A stretch of 64,000 nt of DNA, taken from the NCBI GenBank assembly GCA_030447595.1, contig JAUJON010000006.1, forward strand, positions 1 to 64,000. Reading direction: 5' to 3'. This stretch comes from Thermosynechococcaceae cyanobacterium YX3bin19. GTDB taxonomy: Bacteria; Cyanobacteriota; Cyanobacteriia; Thermosynechococcales; Thermosynechococcaceae. This document shows positions 22,461 through 31,802 of this stretch, one piece after another. Every line of letters starts with the position of its first letter. Position 1 is the stretch's first letter. Under the pieces are notes generated by a model. It was not told the DNA's origin, made no database searches, and saw only the letters and a program-made list of their open reading frames with translations. The translations under genes and the position numbers were made by a program.

Positions 22461-22666
22461 CTACCCTTTGCGGGTCATTTCAAATAAATTTCTGGCCTGG
22501 GGACTGAGAAATCCTTTAAACAATTCTCGCTGACCAGAAGTGACTTCTACTAGGGCCCGTTCGGCAATTTCGTAGTAGGCGTAGGTCCAGGGAATCTGAA
22601 TCAGCTCACCGCTAGTATCCTGCCGCACCGTGACCGCTTCCGTAACGGCCCGGGCAGCAGTTTGAG
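22461..22666 (-). CDS. Small hypothetical protein, start unclear
   Basis: Not in the ORF track because no usual start codon is present. A minus-strand frame reads QTAARAVTEAVTVRQDTSGE, IPWTYAYYEIAERALVEV, FKGFLSPQARNLFEMTRKG and stops at 22461-22463. The composition and the defined end look like a real protein. An in-frame TGA just upstream follows KYWLDLA, so the beginning seems to be broken, or translation starts at a GTG inside. It lies directly downstream of the icd-like gene on the same strand and may be the second gene of that operon. Family unknown. Confidence 0.45.
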
Positions 22667-22696
22667 ATCAGGCGAGGTCAAGCCAATATTTGCGGT

Positions 22697-23776
22697 TTAA
22701 CTTAAGCGGGTAGCAATCGCCTCTGCCATTTCTTGAGTCCCTACAGGCTGGGTTCCCGGTAGGGCTAAGTCGTAGGTGACGTGCTTCTTCTCGCCAATAA
22801 TCGCCTCCACCGCTTGCTGCAGCCGCTCCGCTGCGTCTATCTCGCCCAGGTGTTGCAGCATCAACACCCCTGAGAGAATTAGAGCCGTGGGGTTAGCGCG
22901 ATTTTGTCCGGCATATTTAGGGGCAGAGCCATGAATTGCTTCAAATACTGCATACTCGTCACCAATGTTGGCCCCCGGTGCCACCCCTAAGCCGCCGATC
23001 ATCCCAGCACAGAGATCGGACAGGATATCGCCGTAGAGGTTGGGCATCACCAAAACCTCGTAGAGTTCGGGTTTCTGCATCAACTGCATGCACATGTTGT
23101 CGACGATGCGGTCCTCATACTCAATATCGGGGTAGCTCTTCGCCACTTCCCGTGACACTTCCAGAAATAGGCCATCGGTGAATTTCATGATGTTGGCTTT
23201 GTGAACTGCCGTCACCTTTTTGCGACCAAAAGCCTGGGCATGTTTGAAGGCAAACTCGACGATGCGACGGCTACCTTCCACCGAGATCGGCTTGACCCCG
23301 ATCGCAGAATCTTCCCGGATTGCTTTGCCAGAAAGCCGCGATAGGCAGTCCCGGGCCTCAGCCCCTTCCGGACTGTCGTGGGTGAACTCAATGCCGGCGT
23401 ATAAATCTTCGGTATTCTCCCGGACAACGACCACGTCAATATCGCTGAAGAAACTTCTAACTCCGAGAATCGACTTGGCAGGCCGCAGGTTGGCATAGAG
23501 ATTGAGCCGCTTCCGAATTTCCACGTTCACTGAGCGAAATCCCTTACCCACTGGGGTTGTAATCGGCCCTTTGATCGCCACTTTAGTTTCGCGGATTGAG
23601 TCGAGAACATGCTCCGGTAAAGGAGTGCCGTACTCCTCCATGACATCCACACCCGCATCGACTACTTTCCAGTCAATCGGGACTCCCGTTGCGTCAACAG
23701 CAGTTTGAGTTGCCTTAGCCACTTCTGGTCCAATGCCATCGCCACGAATTAAAGTAACCGGGTAGCCCACGCGCAT
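22697..23776 (-). CDS. Isocitrate/isopropylmalate dehydrogenase family protein
   Basis: A beta-decarboxylating dehydrogenase of ~359 aa. It has the N-terminal [13 protein letters not shown], the substrate loop [33 protein letters not shown] (phosphate/carboxylate Arg/Glu), the Lys in [14 protein letters not shown], the metal site [18 protein letters not shown] and [10 protein letters not shown], and the NAD-side [13 protein letters not shown]. The [11 protein letters not shown] loop favours an NAD-type isocitrate (or homoisocitrate) dehydrogenase over LeuB. Cyanobacteria usually rely on a longer NADP-ICD, so this would be an extra enzyme. The ORF track uses a TTG; ATG 23776, or the GTG two codons later with GGAG at good spacing, is more likely. 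Confidence 0.88.
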   Translation of the reverse strand: MRVGYPVTLIRGDGIGPEVAKATQTAVDATGVPIDWKVVDAGVDVMEEYGTPLPEHVLDSIRETKVAIKGPITTPVGKGFRSVNVEIRKRLNLYANLRPAKSILGVRSFFSDIDVVVVRENTEDLYAGIEFTHDSPEGAEARDCLSRLSGKAIREDSAIGVKPISVEGSRRIVEFAFKHAQAFGRKKVTAVHKANIMKFTDGLFLEVSREVAKSYPDIEYEDRIVDNMCMQLMQKPELYEVLVMPNLYGDILSDLCAGMIGGLGVAPGANIGDEYAVFEAIHGSAPKYAGQNRANPTALILSGVLMLQHLGEIDAAERLQQAVEAIIGEKKHVTYDLALPGTQPVGTQEMAEAIATRLS

Positions 23777-23871
23777 CTCCTCTCTACTGCACAATTAAGA
23801 TCGAATTATAGTGGAACCTGGCTAGCCGTTTAGTGAAAATCATTACCAATGCTTGACATGCAGTGGGAATC

Positions 23872-24384
23872 ATGACGTTCAACGTTTATACCGTAGCGGA
23901 ACTCCAGCAGACGATTGCCGAGAATCCCACAGGCTGGCGACCTCTGGTTGTCACCAATGGTTGTTTTGACTTGCTGCATGCCGGTCATGTTCGCTACCTG
24001 CAGGCGGCAAAATTATTGGGGCGATCGCTGGTGGTGGGGCTCAACAGCGATCGCTCCGTCCGGCAAATCAAACCCGCTGCCCCAGGCTTCCCGGCCCGCC
24101 CGATCATGCCGGAAGCTCAGCGAGCCGAGGTGCTTGCTGCCTTAAAACCTGTGGATGGCGTGGTAATTTTTGCTGAGCAAACTGCGACTGAATTAATCCA
24201 AGCCCTGCGGCCGGAAATCTATGTCAAAGGGGGGGACTACCAGATGCAAACCTTACCGGAAGCAGCGGTCGTTCAAGCCTATGGCGGACAGGTTGAGCTG
24301 GTGCAAATTGAGGTTCCTAGCTCGACGACCCAGATCATTAATCGAATTTTGCAAAACGTATCGGCTGCCCCAACCCTGCCCTAA
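23872..24384 (+). CDS. rfaE2: ADP-heptose synthase, adenylyltransferase domain (RfaE2/HldE-C type)
   Basis: A ~170-aa nucleotidyltransferase. The signature VVTNGCFDLLHAGHVRYLQA contains the HxGH (HAGH) motif, and SSTTQIINRIL carries the conserved STT. This matches D-glycero-beta-D-manno-heptose 1-phosphate adenylyltransferase, the stand-alone C-terminal half of HldE, used for the ADP-heptose precursor of LPS inner core. ATG 23872 is preferred over the GTG at 23863. It is divergent from the icd-like gene. HIP1 sites (GCGATCGC) lie within the gene. Intact. Confidence 0.93.
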   Translation: MTFNVYTVAELQQTIAENPTGWRPLVVTNGCFDLLHAGHVRYLQAAKLLGRSLVVGLNSDRSVRQIKPAAPGFPARPIMPEAQRAEVLAALKPVDGVVIFAEQTATELIQALRPEIYVKGGDYQMQTLPEAAVVQAYGGQVELVQIEVPSSTTQIINRILQNVSAAPTLP

Positions 24385-24433
24385 GTAACCGGCTGCAAAT
24401 GTTAACGGCCGCCCCTCTGACGTTGTTAGTTTT

Positions 24434-24916
24434 ATGACCAAACCGATGAATCCCCTTCTAGGTATGCTGCATTCTGATCGTGGAATTGATTACGAGCCTT
24501 TGCAAACGCTTTTAGCACAACAGCAATTTCAAGCTGCCGATCAGCTGACGTTGGAGAAATTATGTGAACTGGCAGGTCCGGCTGCGGTCCAGCGAAAATG
24601 GCTGTACTTCAGTGAAGTGGATGGCTTTCCAGTTGCAGACCTCCAAACTCTAGACCAGCTGTGGTTGACGCACTCCCAGGGTAAATTTGGTTTTTCCGTT
24701 CAGCGAAAGATCTGGTTGAGCTTAGGCAAAAACTGGGAGGAACTTTGGCCCAAAATTGGCTGGAAGACCGGCAACAACTGGACCCGCTACCCGCAAGAGT
24801 TCACCTGGGATCTCACTGCGCCTAAAGGTCACTTGCCGTTGTCCAACCAACTGCGGGGTGTACGCGTGATTTACTCCTTACTGGCTCACCCTGCCTGGTC
24901 TGTACCGGGGCAATGA
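24434..24916 (+). CDS. GUN4-domain protein
   Basis: A 160-aa protein made of little more than a GUN4 fold: the tail of the helical part ([17 protein letters not shown]) and the tetrapyrrole-binding region with [22 protein letters not shown] and [14 protein letters not shown]. Proper Gun4 (~230 aa) binds protoporphyrin and Mg-protoporphyrin and stimulates Mg-chelatase; short paralogues are common in cyanobacteria and their roles are less clear. Its 3' end overlaps the convergent membrane glycosyltransferase gene by 31 bp. It is 49 bp downstream of rfaE2 on the same strand, so the two may be cotranscribed. Confidence 0.88.
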   Translation: MTKPMNPLLGMLHSDRGIDYEPLQTLLAQQQFQAADQLTLEKLCELAGPAAVQRKWLYFSEVDGFPVADLQTLDQLWLTHSQGKFGFSVQRKIWLSLGKNWEELWPKIGWKTGNNWTRYPQEFTWDLTAPKGHLPLSNQLRGVRVIYSLLAHPAWSVPGQ

Positions 24917-26697
24917 TAGTGCTGGTAAAGATAGCTACTCACTTGCTGCCTTGCGGGAGTGTTGGCAAAACAACGTTGGTCCTTAAGTTCTGGCTCTGTC
25001 GCAAAGTTGACCAGCCACAGGTCTAGGGGACGGGGCTGTTGCCTCAGGGCTTGGACTAAAGTAGCTTCAGCGCTCTGAGGATTCTGACTGTACTGGGCCA
25101 AGAGAAACTGCGGCGGAGCAGTCCAGCCTGGGGCTGGAGATTCCAGGTTGAAATGGCGCTTGATTTCCCAGGCCACGCCCAGAAAATCATGTCCAATCAC
25201 GGTAGGATGTTGGGTTTTGTGCACTGTGGCAGCAATGAGGACGGGAGCCTGGGATTGTTGGATAATTGGGATCAGCTGCTCAGGCCGATAGAACTTGGCA
25301 AAGCCAAGATTGTTGACGACCGTGAGAGCACTGAAGAATCCGATCGCCCAAAGCAAGACTACCGTCTGTTTACCGCTGATCGAGAATCGACGGTCAGGCT
25401 GCCGCTCGCTCCAGATGGCAGCCAGGCTCGCTCCTGCTAAAACAATCATGCCGGGGAAGTAAACAAAGTTGTAGCGAGACCCGCGAGTAATATCCAGGCC
25501 CGAAACATAGGTGATGCTGAAGAACAACGCGATCGCACCCAAAACAAAACTACCCAGAGTTTGAGTTCCCAGGCGCTCAGGCCGTTGCAACTGAGCTTTC
25601 AGGCCCCGACTAAGAATAGGGGTGGCCCAAATCAGAACCACCAGCATCGTCAGGGCTGAGGCAATTACCACCAGTAAGTTTTTGGTCTCCACAGGCAGCA
25701 ACATCAGCATGGTGAGCCAACCCGCCATTACTTGAAAAATCGGATTGATCCACTCCATGAACGAGCGATGCTCACCCATACTCAGCCAGCTCGTTTGTTC
25801 ACTACCAGAGAAACTCTGCCAGGCAGGCAGCCAGAGCAGCCCCCCCAATAAAGTGCCGGCTCCGACAGCGTAGAGCCGCCAGCCCTGAATCCAGTTTTTT
25901 TGCCGCCAACACCACAACTGCAAACCGGCTAAGGCTAAGGCTTCAGCAGCAAGGGTAATGGCAAAAAAATAATGAACTGCAATCCCAAGGTTGTTGATCA
26001 GCAGCCACAGGAGACCAACCCAAACAGGTAGGGGCCTGCGGTTGTTAATCGCCTGGGCCGCTAGGACCAAGCAGCAAAGGGAGGCGATCACTAAGAGAAT
26101 TGCCAGGGTGTAGTGGCGAGCTTCTTGAGCTAGGTAAATTCCATAGGGAGAAACCGCCATGATTGCTGCCGCCAGTTGAGCGACTAAGCGAGACCGGACC
26201 AACCAACCCAGAATAAAGGCTGCCGGAATTGCCAGGACACCGAGCAGCGCCGGCAGCGATCGCGCCGCCCCAACCGAGGCAACCCCATTTTCTGGCGGAA
26301 ACAGCTTCATCCACTCGTGGGCCAGCATAAAGTAAACCGGGGGATGGTTGTCTTCTGCCAATAAGTGCTGAACGACTGAGCCAAGACCAGCCTGGGGATT
26401 AGGCTGGAGTGGCCGTAGCAAGTCATCAAGAGCTACGACCCGGTCCAGGGGAATGCTGTGAGAACTGTTACCGAGGCTAAAGATAACGGTAGCCACCTCA
26501 TCCATCCAAGGAGGCTTTGCAGTCAAATGGGCAAAGCGCAAGCCAGCTCCCACAGCAATCCAGATCAGGAGCAACAGACAATGGAACGGAGCACTGCGGT
26601 AAACATGCTTGAGCTGGAAGGCCTTGCCAGAAAAGGGTAATCGTTTCATTGATAGATTCAAACTAAAACGATGGAGCATCGCTCTGGCAACAATCAA
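24886..26697 (-). CDS. Family 39-type membrane glycosyltransferase
   Basis: A 603-aa protein with about 11-13 membrane helices and a soluble C-terminal part. The first luminal loop has the acidic pair typical of GT-C enzymes ([15 protein letters not shown]), and the next has [18 protein letters not shown]. These match the PMT/ArnT-like GT39 family, which transfers sugars from lipid-phosphate donors on the periplasmic side. Acceptor unknown. A start at ATG 26649 (MKRLPFSGK) would remove 16 residues of the listed N-terminus. It overlaps gun4 at the 3' end. Intact over 1.8 kb. Confidence 0.85.
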   Translation of the reverse strand: MIVARAMLHRFSLNLSMKRLPFSGKAFQLKHVYRSAPFHCLLLLIWIAVGAGLRFAHLTAKPPWMDEVATVIFSLGNSSHSIPLDRVVALDDLLRPLQPNPQAGLGSVVQHLLAEDNHPPVYFMLAHEWMKLFPPENGVASVGAARSLPALLGVLAIPAAFILGWLVRSRLVAQLAAAIMAVSPYGIYLAQEARHYTLAILLVIASLCCLVLAAQAINNRRPLPVWVGLLWLLINNLGIAVHYFFAITLAAEALALAGLQLWCWRQKNWIQGWRLYAVGAGTLLGGLLWLPAWQSFSGSEQTSWLSMGEHRSFMEWINPIFQVMAGWLTMLMLLPVETKNLLVVIASALTMLVVLIWATPILSRGLKAQLQRPERLGTQTLGSFVLGAIALFFSITYVSGLDITRGSRYNFVYFPGMIVLAGASLAAIWSERQPDRRFSISGKQTVVLLWAIGFFSALTVVNNLGFAKFYRPEQLIPIIQQSQAPVLIAATVHKTQHPTVIGHDFLGVAWEIKRHFNLESPAPGWTAPPQFLLAQYSQNPQSAEATLVQALRQQPRPLDLWLVNFATEPELKDQRCFANTPARQQVSSYLYQHYHCPGTDQAG

Positions 26698-26834
26698 GTT
26701 GAAACGTCACAACCTCTGCTTCAGAATTTTTAACGGAAACACTGCCCAAACCAGTCTACTGTAGCTTAGGGGGCTTAGCGCCTTTTGAAAACACCAATGA
26801 TCGAAGCGTTGGCTTTAATTTTAAGGAATTTAGG

Positions 26835-27554
26835 ATGACCAGCAATCTAGCAACTAAACTCCGTGAGGGTACGAAGAAGGCCCACACCATGGCCGAAAAC
26901 GTTGGCTTTATCAAATGCTACTTAAAGGGAACAGTTGAAAAAAACTCTTACCGCAAGTTGGTTGCCAATTTTTATTTCGTCTATTCGGCGATGGAAACAG
27001 AAATGGAGCGGCATCGTAGCCATCCAGTTCTCTCCAAAATCTATTTTCCGGAGTTAAATCGCAGAGCGAGTCTAGAACAGGACTTGGCCTTTTACTACGG
27101 TCCAAACTGGAAAGAACAAATCAAGGCTTCAGCGGCGACAGAGGTATATGTCCAGCGGATTCAAGAAATCTCTGTGACTGAGCCGGAACTCTTAATAGCA
27201 CACTCCTACACTCGCTATATTGGGGACCTGTCTGGCGGACAGATTCTCAAAGGAATTACAGAGCGGGCTATGAACTTGTCTGATGGTCAAGGTACTGCTT
27301 TCTACAGGTTTGAGTCGATTCCTGATGAGAAGCAATTCAAAGCAAAGTACCGCCAAGCAATGAATGAAATGCCAGTGGATGAGGCAACCGTCGAGCGAGT
27401 TGTCGAGGAAGCCAACGCCGCTTTTGGCATGAACATGAAGATGTTCCAGGAGTTAGAAGGTAATTTGATCAAGGCCATTGGTCAGATGCTGTTTAATACC
27501 CTAACTCGACGCCGCATCAAAGGCAGCACAGAGCTTGCTACTGCAGCGGATTAA
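26835..27554 (+). CDS. ho1: Heme oxygenase (biliverdin-forming)
   Basis: A 239-aa soluble heme oxygenase. The proximal heme ligand His lies in KKAHTMAENVGF, and the distal helix has IGDLSGGQILKG. YFPELNRRASLEQDL is typical of the cyanobacterial/plastid enzymes. It opens heme to biliverdin IX-alpha with ferredoxin electrons, the first step to phycocyanobilin for phycobilisomes and phytochromes. A 'TTTAAGGAATTTAGG' stretch before the ATG supplies a ribosome site. It is divergent from the GT39 gene with ~140 bp between starts. Intact. Confidence 0.97.
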   Translation: MTSNLATKLREGTKKAHTMAENVGFIKCYLKGTVEKNSYRKLVANFYFVYSAMETEMERHRSHPVLSKIYFPELNRRASLEQDLAFYYGPNWKEQIKASAATEVYVQRIQEISVTEPELLIAHSYTRYIGDLSGGQILKGITERAMNLSDGQGTAFYRFESIPDEKQFKAKYRQAMNEMPVDEATVERVVEEANAAFGMNMKMFQELEGNLIKAIGQMLFNTLTRRRIKGSTELATAAD

Positions 27555-27658
27555 GCGAATCTATTTCGAGGTTCTGGGTATTTATGCTACCCAGCGCATT
27601 GGATTTAGCAAGGGCTGTACCAGGCTGACAGCGGCGGGGAGCTTAATTGTCTACCCAT

Positions 27659-28549
27659 TTATTGCGAAAATTCCATGATGTGCTGGGCGGTGATCTGAGG
27701 CCGTTCCAGGTGGGGTACATGACCGCAGTTTTTGATCCAGACCAGTCTGCTGTTGGCAATTGCACCGTGAAACTTCTCAGCGTCATCCGTGCCTAAGATC
27801 CGGTCAGAGTCACCCCATAAAATCAGGGTTGGCTGTGCAAGTTCAGTAAGCTTGTCCTTAAAGGAGCTGTAGCCGCCACTTTTAGTAAATGCAATCAGGG
27901 CTTGGCGCCAACCGGGTCCATTCAGGTGCAGGGCGGCACACCCTTGAGCATCTAAAGAGGCAAAGCTGGGATCATAATAGGCGTTTTGACTAATCCGTTG
28001 GCGCACTTTGGGGTGACGCAAAAAGGCAGCCGCCAGGTAGCCCAAGGGTGGCACTAGAAACTTGCCCATAGAAGGGCCAGCGGTGAACCCAGCGCTGTCA
28101 ATCAAGACTAACTTGCATGTCGCTTGCGGATAGGTGAGGGCAAAATCGATCGCTGCCGCTCCACCCATGGAGGCACCCACTAGCACCATGGGTTTGTTAA
28201 TCTGTGCTTTCCAAAAGGAATACAGGTGGGTCTTGATAGCGGTGGGGCTGAAGGGTAAACCAATCGGGCGATCGGTAAATCCAAACCCCAGCAGATCGAC
28301 GGCCCAAGGGCTCATTTGAGCGGCCAGCAGCGGCAGGAGGCGACGAAATTCAAAAATGGAGCTGTCAAAACCGTGCAGCAGTAAAATCGGCGCCCCGGCA
28401 TTACCTGCACGGATATAGGTTGTCAAAATTTCCTGCTTACTGAGAGGAGTGGCAATGGGTCGACGCTCAATCTGCTGAGCTAGAGCGATCGAGGTCGGCT
28501 CTGTCAAATTTTTGATTTCAGCAGGAAGGAAGTGGTTAGGGAGGATCAC
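27659..28549 (-). CDS. Alpha/beta hydrolase
   Basis: A 296-aa alpha/beta fold hydrolase. The oxyanion strand is LLLHGFDSSIFEFR, the nucleophile elbow VGASMGGAAAIDFA (Ser), the acid in LWGDSDRILGTDDAE and the catalytic His in NCGHVPHLERPQ. Substrate unknown; similar cyanobacterial proteins are annotated only as hydrolases. No signal peptide is evident. Convergent with ho1, about 100 bp between stops. Intact. Confidence 0.88.
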   Translation of the reverse strand: MILPNHFLPAEIKNLTEPTSIALAQQIERRPIATPLSKQEILTTYIRAGNAGAPILLLHGFDSSIFEFRRLLPLLAAQMSPWAVDLLGFGFTDRPIGLPFSPTAIKTHLYSFWKAQINKPMVLVGASMGGAAAIDFALTYPQATCKLVLIDSAGFTAGPSMGKFLVPPLGYLAAAFLRHPKVRQRISQNAYYDPSFASLDAQGCAALHLNGPGWRQALIAFTKSGGYSSFKDKLTELAQPTLILWGDSDRILGTDDAEKFHGAIANSRLVWIKNCGHVPHLERPQITAQHIMEFSQ

Positions 28550-28732
28550 TGATACGGTACGTGGTTCTTCACCATAACTTTAATCGGGTAATCAGGAGAA
28601 ACTTATGTTTCTATCAATGGTGACAGCAATCACCAGCATATTCTGTTGGACAAGCGGCAGAACTTTCAGTCCCCTGAGGTTTTAATGTCTACCCTTCGGC
28701 ACAAGCATTACGCCTTTATTCCTGCATGCGGC

Positions 28733-28789
28733 AAGAGGAATCTCACCATAGCAAGGTTAGGCTATTCAGAGTAGGGCAAGATTCCTCTT
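28733..28789. repeat. 11-bp inverted repeat / stem-loop
   Basis: AAGAGGAATCT (28733-28743) and AGATTCCTCTT (28779-28789) are exact complements around a 35-nt loop, which itself contains ATAGC/GCTAT. It lies in the 270-bp spacer between the hydrolase start and the ISAs1 remnant. It could be a transcription terminator or an element end; there is no long T-run. Confidence 0.5.
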
Positions 28790-28820
28790 AATCTCACCTG
28801 ATGGTTAAACATCGCCCAGT

Positions 28821-29230
28821 CTATTGAGCGAGGTAGGCATCATCCCATCCGCTTTTTTGCGTTTCGCCTTCACGCCCTTTTGCTGTCTTCTCCTGGGTGA
28901 GCAAGTTCAGCGCAACCTGGCGCAGCAGGGCGAATTTTGAGCGGCGTTTTCGGTGCGAATGCGGCAGTGGTCTTCACCGAACGAAACATCCAACACCCAA
29001 TGAAGCGAGTTTTCAATTGCCCAGTGGATTCCTGCGTTAATCTCAAGCATTCCCGGACAAACTGCTGATGTATTCGGTTTATTCTTCGTCCGTTGCCGTT
29101 GGTTATCATCGCGATACTTTGCAACCCTTTCCACTGTTGTTTTTGCAGTCAACAAATCGTCAACAGCGACTTCAATGCGACATGTCCTTTGTCGATTCTG
29201 ATGGAAGTCATGGGAACCTGTAGCACTGCT
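28821..29230 (-). pseudogene. ISAs1-family transposase, C-terminal remnant
   Basis: The minus strand reads [18 protein letters not shown]-like sequence, then [20 protein letters not shown] with [12 protein letters not shown], the hallmark of ISAs1 (H-repeat associated) DDE transposases, where the Glu of the triad lies in AIENSLHW. After a shift near 28930 it ends [17 protein letters not shown] and SGWDDAYLAQ at 28821. Only about 130 of ~370 residues are present and frames are broken. The rest of the element is lost or unrecognisable in 29231-29650. Confidence 0.85.
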
Positions 29231-29800
29231 CTTTGCTTTCTATTCGATGGCCGAGGATTAGACAACTCGTTTTTGGCTGTAATCTATTTTTCATCGACTT
29301 GACGCTGCCCCATAGTTGCTCGTTAGGCGCTGACCATGTTAGACCTTTGTTTGTTTGTCGTAGGAATGCCGCAACTGCTTGCCCCTCGCAACTCCAGCTT
29401 GCTTCAATCACTGCTGTAGCTGCCAGGGCCCGTGTCGTGCGAAGGGACCTGTCCAGTCTTGTTTGGCTTGCCCATACGCTTCGCAACTATTCCTGGCCAC
29501 AATATCCCAGTCGATGTTCCGGACACGTGGGTCCTGTAAGGATGCTGGGCGGACCTGTGACAACTTCTCAGCCTAACCAATTTAGATGTCGTTTTGCCCT
29601 GATTGCTGGCGCTGGTTTCTAGTCAACAAATCGTACTTACGAGGGCCTTTGCTATCTATTGATTAGTTGTATTGTGTAATCTTCCCTTATTAGACGACCT
29701 GGAAAGCAATAGCCCGTAACCTGTCCCTCAGCCTATTCCTCACCAGTCGGAGCCCGTACCGGGACCTGTCTCCAACTCACCTGTCACCTCTCCAACTAAG
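29231..29800. other. Degenerate spacer upstream of ychF
   Basis: No gene I can support. ORFs on both strands (29208-29486 minus, 29233-29622 plus) overlap each other and have unnatural composition. Part may be the 5' end of the ISAs1 transposase decayed beyond recognition. Just before ychF a plus-strand frame rich in Pro/Ser (PVPQPIPHQSEPVPGPVS) reads directly into the ychF ATG, but it begins after a TAA and has no start codon, so it looks like the tail of a lost Pro-rich gene. Confidence 0.4.
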
Positions 29801-30892
29801 ATGCTAAGAGCCGGAATTGTTGGCCTACCCAATGTAGGTAAGTCCACTTTATTTAACGCATTAGTTGCTAACGCAAAAGCTGAAGCCGCTAACTTTCCCT
29901 TCTGCACCATCGAGCCCAATGTCGGTGTTGTTGCAGTTCCTGATCAGCGGCTAGAAGCATTGAGTAATCTTTCATCCTCTGCAGCAGTGGTACCCACTCG
30001 CGTAGAGTTTGTTGATATCGCTGGTTTAGTTGAAGGCGCTAGTAAGGGCGAAGGGTTGGGCAATCAATTCCTAGCAAACATTCGGGAAGTTGACGCCATC
30101 GTGCATGTGGTGCGCTGCTTTGACGACGATGACATTATTCATGTTTCTGGGTCTGTTGACCCGGTGCGGGATATTGAAGTGATTAACTTGGAACTTGCTT
30201 TATCTGACCTAGCTCAGATTGAGCGTCGTCTAGACCGGACCCGTAAAAATGCCCGTACCAGTAAAGATGCCCAATTGGAACTGGCTGCTCTAGAAAAACT
30301 CAGTGCGGCGTTAAATGAAGGTAAGTCCGCCCGCCAAGCAGGCCTAGATGCAGAAGAGTCTCAATTAGTCGGAATTTTAGGTCTACTTACCAGCAAACCA
30401 GCAATTTATGCGGCAAATGTGTCTGAAGACGATTTAGCAACTGGAAATTCTTGGGTGGAGCAGGTGCGACAGGTTGCTGCTCAAGACCAGGCTCAAGTCG
30501 TAGTTGTCTCTGCCCAGGTCGAATCAGAACTGGTCGAGTTATCAGAGTCTGAACGAGTTGATTTCCTAAACTCACTGGGAGTCGAGGAGGGAGGACTTCA
30601 ATCTTTAATTCGAGCAACCTACGAACTTTTGGGTCTACGGACTTTTTTCACTACAGGTCCCAAGGAAACTCGCGCCTGGACCATTACAGCCGGAACCCGT
30701 GCCCCACAAGCAGCTGGAGTAATTCACTCTGATTTTGAGCGGGGGTTTATCCGAGCAGAAACCGTTGCCTATGAAGACCTAGTTGCAACAGGGTCTACAA
30801 CTACTGCTAAGGAAAAAGGCTTGGTCCGCAGTGAAGGAAAGGAATACGTCGTACAGGAAGGTGATGTGATGCTCTTCCGGTTTAATGTTTAG
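29801..30892 (+). CDS. ychF: Redox-regulated ATPase/GTPase YchF
   Basis: A 363-aa Obg-family P-loop protein. Walker A is GLPNVGKSTLFNAL, followed by NFPFCTIEPNVGVV, the switch region FVDIAGLVEGASKGEGLGNQ and the C-terminal TGS domain (AWTITAGTRAPQAAGVIHSD and the family ending VVQEGDVMLFRFNV). YchF binds ATP and associates with ribosomes in stress responses. Length and motifs are standard. Intact, with a putative terminator 15 bp after the stop. Confidence 0.96.
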   Translation: MLRAGIVGLPNVGKSTLFNALVANAKAEAANFPFCTIEPNVGVVAVPDQRLEALSNLSSSAAVVPTRVEFVDIAGLVEGASKGEGLGNQFLANIREVDAIVHVVRCFDDDDIIHVSGSVDPVRDIEVINLELALSDLAQIERRLDRTRKNARTSKDAQLELAALEKLSAALNEGKSARQAGLDAEESQLVGILGLLTSKPAIYAANVSEDDLATGNSWVEQVRQVAAQDQAQVVVVSAQVESELVELSESERVDFLNSLGVEEGGLQSLIRATYELLGLRTFFTTGPKETRAWTITAGTRAPQAAGVIHSDFERGFIRAETVAYEDLVATGSTTTAKEKGLVRSEGKEYVVQEGDVMLFRFNV

Positions 30893-30906
30893 TGCCCACT
30901 GCAACA

Positions 30907-30960
30907 CAGCTCAAAAATCAGTGAACTACTCTGAGCGTTACTCCACTAGGTTTTGAGCTG
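30907..30960. terminator. Bidirectional terminator-like stem-loop
   Basis: CAGCTCAAAA (30907-30916) and TTTTGAGCTG (30951-30960) are perfect complements, with an inner AGTG/CACT pairing. The A-run on one side and the T-run on the other allow function on both strands. It sits exactly between the convergent ychF and tic22 genes. Confidence 0.65.
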
Positions 30961-30972
30961 CGTCCGTTACTC

Positions 30973-31743
30973 TTATTTCTTTGGGGCTGCAGGTTGCTGA
31001 CTGCGAATAAACTTCAAAGATTCTTGAGATGGAATAATGGCAATCTGCTTGAGTTGAGGTTCGTTTTTCTCCTTCAGCAGCTTAACTGTGCCTTCAAAGG
31101 ACCCGACCCCAACTTTAGTTGTTGCCGCCAACTTAGGATTCTTCTTCCGGAGCTGCACTAAGAACCCATCTAAGTCTTCTTTACTCAAAAACAAGGGGAT
31201 TACCTGTTGCTTCCCTTGCTGGATAGTTAAGTAACCCTTTTCCTTCTCACCGGCTGTGGCAAAGAATACCGGGATGTTGTTGAATTGCTGAACTTTTTTG
31301 CCTTCTGCTTGCAGAACTTTCACTGCAGCCTGCATTTGCTTTGCAGGAGGCATAAAGCGAAAAGCCGTTTCTTTATTACTCCTTTGGGTCAATTCGTAAG
31401 CCTTGTCAAGACCCACAGCTGTTATCTGAGCACTTTTACCCAGTTGAGGAGTTTTAGCTTTGATTTGATTCAGTGTAGTTTGGGCCTCTTGTTGGCTAAA
31501 GAAGAATATCCCTAGCTTGCGCTTATCCTGACCCGTTTGCGAGGCCAAGAGAGGCTGACCTTGATTATTTGTGATAGTAAAAACAGGAACTACCTGAAGG
31601 CGTTGGTTGACTTCTTGAGCAGGAAGCGCTACAGCCTGGACTTTGGGAAAAACGTTTGATGAAATTCTACCCATCAGTGCCGGAACTAATAACGTACTAC
31701 CCACTAAACTAAACATCAAACTATTGCGAATCAGTGGTTTCAT
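30973..31743 (-). CDS. Tic22 family protein
   Basis: A 256-aa protein with an N-terminal hydrophobic segment (LMFSLVGSTLLVPALMG) that acts as signal or anchor, and a Tic22 fold: two related halves each with a VPVFTITNNQGQPLL / IPVFFATAGEKEKGYLTI core. Cyanobacterial Tic22 homologues are located in the periplasm/thylakoid and assist outer-membrane protein biogenesis. It is the upstream partner of a possible exported-protein cluster (PG-binding protein, DUF4168). Intact. Confidence 0.88.
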   Translation of the reverse strand: MKPLIRNSLMFSLVGSTLLVPALMGRISSNVFPKVQAVALPAQEVNQRLQVVPVFTITNNQGQPLLASQTGQDKRKLGIFFFSQQEAQTTLNQIKAKTPQLGKSAQITAVGLDKAYELTQRSNKETAFRFMPPAKQMQAAVKVLQAEGKKVQQFNNIPVFFATAGEKEKGYLTIQQGKQQVIPLFLSKEDLDGFLVQLRKKNPKLAATTKVGVGSFEGTVKLLKEKNEPQLKQIAIIPSQESLKFIRSQQPAAPKK

Positions 31744-31802
31744 AGATATTCCTTAGATTTGTGTGGAATTAATAAGCAATAAAAGTTAGCTAGGCAGCTT
31801 GG

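Noticed and set aside
29208-29622. Overlapping ORFs on both strands near the ISAs1 remnant
   Set aside because: They are mutual shadows in degenerate DNA; neither reads like a protein.
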